Below the pieces are notes generated by a model, which was given only the letters and a program-made list of their open reading frames with translations, did no database searches and had not been told where the DNA came from. This document shows, in pieces, positions 62,186 to 64,000 of a DNA stretch of 64,000 bases. Position 1 is the stretch's first letter. Every line of letters begins with the position of its first letter. Both the position numbers and the translations under genes were made by a program. Origin of the DNA: Quillaja saponaria (taxonomy: Eukaryota; Streptophyta; Magnoliopsida; Fabales; Quillajaceae). The DNA lies in NCBI GenBank assembly GCA_029379385.1, contig CM055617.1, forward strand, positions 5,022,001-5,086,000, in the 5' to 3' direction.

Positions 62186-63671
62186 TATTCTTCTCTTTCT
62201 TCGTATTCAGCTGGAGATTTGAAACCAATTAGCAAAAAGGCGACGAGGAAGAAGAATAGCAAACTATGAAACGACGACACACTATTAGCTGATATTTTCC
62301 TTCTAATTGACGAAAATATCCTTGTTATGTTATTGCATGTGGTAAACACTTTTGTCCGCTTTTATAAATTGGTAATTTTAAGTTTTTGAATTCTATTTAA
62401 AATACAAGAGATTAGTTAGTGTGTGGATAGGACTAAAATATGTAATTAATAATAAGTTATTTTTCAAAACATTAATGAATTTAAATTAATAAAAAAATAT
62501 TTAATTTATGTGAGTGGGTATGATAATTAATAGTTATTAAAATTAAATTATATATATTTTTTAATTAATTTATACTTATTCTAAAATATGTGACTGTCTT
62601 TAAATTAATTAATTAATATGTATTTTAATATAAAAGACCATGTGTTCTTTTTTATTTAATATAATTTTTTGTTTGATATAATTTTTTTGGATGCCCACGT
62701 TATTCAACATATTCAATAAATGAAAAATGAGGAGGCACTCTATGTTGGAAGTTCAGGCTCGTTTCTTTGATTGCAGTTTGCAATTGACGATAAATTTAAG
62801 TTTTCACAAATTATTATAGTCATTTCAAAAAAATTTAATTTTCGTCCCTGATATATATATAGCAAGAATTCTTTATGATAAAGGATAAAATGATGAAGTA
62901 TAAATGTTCTATGCGGAGAATGTGGGTATCCTATCTAACTTTTTTTAGTTGATTGATACAAAATATCAACATTGAATAAATAAAGGGAAAAAAAATCATC
63001 ATTTTTACACTTTAAGAAAGGAAATGATGAATATGATTAGCAAAAAGAAATTACCAGTGTTTAAATTGAGGCATCTAAATGTTTTATCTATTGTCCTGCA
63101 TGACAGTTTTTTTTATTAATTTTAATAAGTTAGGAATATTTTTCCTAATTGTATAGAAAGTTTTAACTAGGCATTCTCATATCTTGAATATGAATTATTT
63201 GTAGATATTATTATATTTTCTAAAATATTCTTGGGGATCCTAGAGAACCTGTAGGGTTTCAAAACTGTAATACTGAGGAACAATATACACCTGGAAATAG
63301 AATTATGAAAGACTGAAGGAGAATAATATAAGCTAAATGGGAAGGACAGGGAACACAAAATAAAGTTATAGAGGTAATTGAACTCACAAATTTTTGTGAA
63401 ATATACATCATTTTGATAAGCATCTGATAAAACAAAGTCATGGTGTCAAGGGCATGCTTTCAACTTGACTCGAAATGCCCCTGTACTTGACAAATATCAC
63501 GTCCTACAAAAAGAATATAATGAGCATTAGCAATAACTCCAAAATCTCCACATCACTGGACATCTCTTATGCTTTACATCAGCAGGCCAGCTGAAATATA
63601 TAAAAGGTATCTGCTGTTCTCGTAGAATAATTCTGCCTTGTATAACACTCTGCCATCACATGCAATCAGCC
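62186..63671. other. AT-rich intergenic region
   Basis: Sec61 gamma promoter/5' UTR at the left; 3' UTR of the partial gene at the right. No ORF above background and no RNA gene was recognised. Confidence 0.55.
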
Positions 63672-64000
63672 TCAGTTCACAACAAAAGGCATACACAGAG
63701 CTGTAAGAGGGCAAGGCATGTTGATTGGTTGGAATGCATGCTCGTTACCTCTTTGTTCTGGCTGATGTGGAATCTGACCTACTACATGCTGAACAGCTTG
63801 AGGGACAAATGTCAAGCCACAAGCATGGCGACAACCAAAGCTGATAGATGAAGGAGAGGAGTCTGAAGTGGTTAATTTTGATAATACGGAAACAAGGCCG
63901 TCTATGGTTTCGTTTTCTACTTCCATCATACTTGAAGCTCCCTTCTTTTTATGAACAGTTTGTTTGCGTTGACTCTTCTGCCTCTGTATCTTTGATGGTC
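63672..64000 (-). CDS. 3' end of an unrecognised gene (runs off the right edge)
   Basis: An open frame runs from the window edge to the stop at 63672, about 109 codons. It starts with a strongly basic, Lys/Gln-rich segment (IQRQKSQRKQTVHKKKGASS), which could be a nuclear-localisation or disordered linker, then MMEVENETIDGLVSVLSKLT, a Ser-rich patch and SFGCRHACGLTFVPQAVQHV. I do not recognise the family. The last 30-40 residues have the look of read-through into untranslated sequence, so the true 3' exon boundary may differ. An in-frame ATG at 63929 exists, but the frame is open upstream to the edge. Confidence 0.4.
   Translation of the reverse strand, partial: PSKIQRQKSQRKQTVHKKKGASSMMEVENETIDGLVSVLSKLTTSDSSPSSISFGCRHACGLTFVPQAVQHVVGQIPHQPEQRGNEHAFQPINMPCPLTALCMPFVVN

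Overview
This window is nuclear DNA from a flowering plant, most likely a core eudicot. Genes are split by many short AT-rich GT..AG introns, intergenic DNA is very AT-rich, and the gene set is plant-specific: a vacuolar sorting receptor, a DUF936 protein, GH3 beta-xylosidase and GH10 xylanases of the cell wall, an EPF-like peptide, a WLIM-type LIM protein and a plastid bL27 with transit peptide. I cannot name the species from sequence alone. All exon structures were built by hand from splice signals, reading-frame phase and remembered family sequences; no alignment was run.

Layout, left to right: the 3' part of a ZFPL1-like gene (+, 499-4249); a decayed root-hair type bHLH (RSL/bHLH84-85-like) pseudogene (+, 7454-8889); a 12-exon vacuolar sorting receptor (-, 10288-15224); a 4-exon DUF936 gene (-, 17967-21543); a 5-exon beta-xylosidase (+, 23248-26139), followed by a tRNA-derived relic and a fragment of a second beta-xylosidase; an EPF-like secreted peptide gene (+, 27078-27520); a 12-exon IFRD-family gene (-, 28136-31297); a 99-residue plant-specific ORF (+, 34136-34435); a 7-exon RlmN-type radical-SAM methyltransferase (+, 35173-38437); a broken Arg/Gly-rich protein gene (-, about 39050-40743); two tandem GH10 xylanases (+, 43200-46416 and 47820-50014) plus a relic of a third; an intron-containing ARL8 pseudogene (+, 51348-53571); tRNA-Pro(UGG) (-, 53808-53879); a WLIM1-like gene with one frameshift (+, 54742-56479); plastid ribosomal protein bL27 (+, 57883-59721); Sec61 gamma (-, 61830-62185); and the 3' end of an unrecognised gene (-, 63672-64000).

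The genes do not form an operon or pathway cluster. The beta-xylosidase and the two xylanases could both act on wall xylan, but about 17 kb of unrelated genes separate them. VSR, Sec61 gamma and ZFPL1 are general secretory-pathway components.

The most notable signals are: four intron-retaining broken copies of conserved plant genes in one window, which suggests a segment losing redundant copies after duplication; a tandem xylanase copy whose signal-peptide exon no longer joins in frame; two copies of an AT-rich element of about 0.6 kb with long terminal inverted repeats; and a degenerate interstitial telomere-like tract whose cleanest part is the 6-bp CCCTAA unit, not the usual plant 7-bp unit. 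I found no undescribed multi-gene system, CRISPR array or prokaryote-like cassette.
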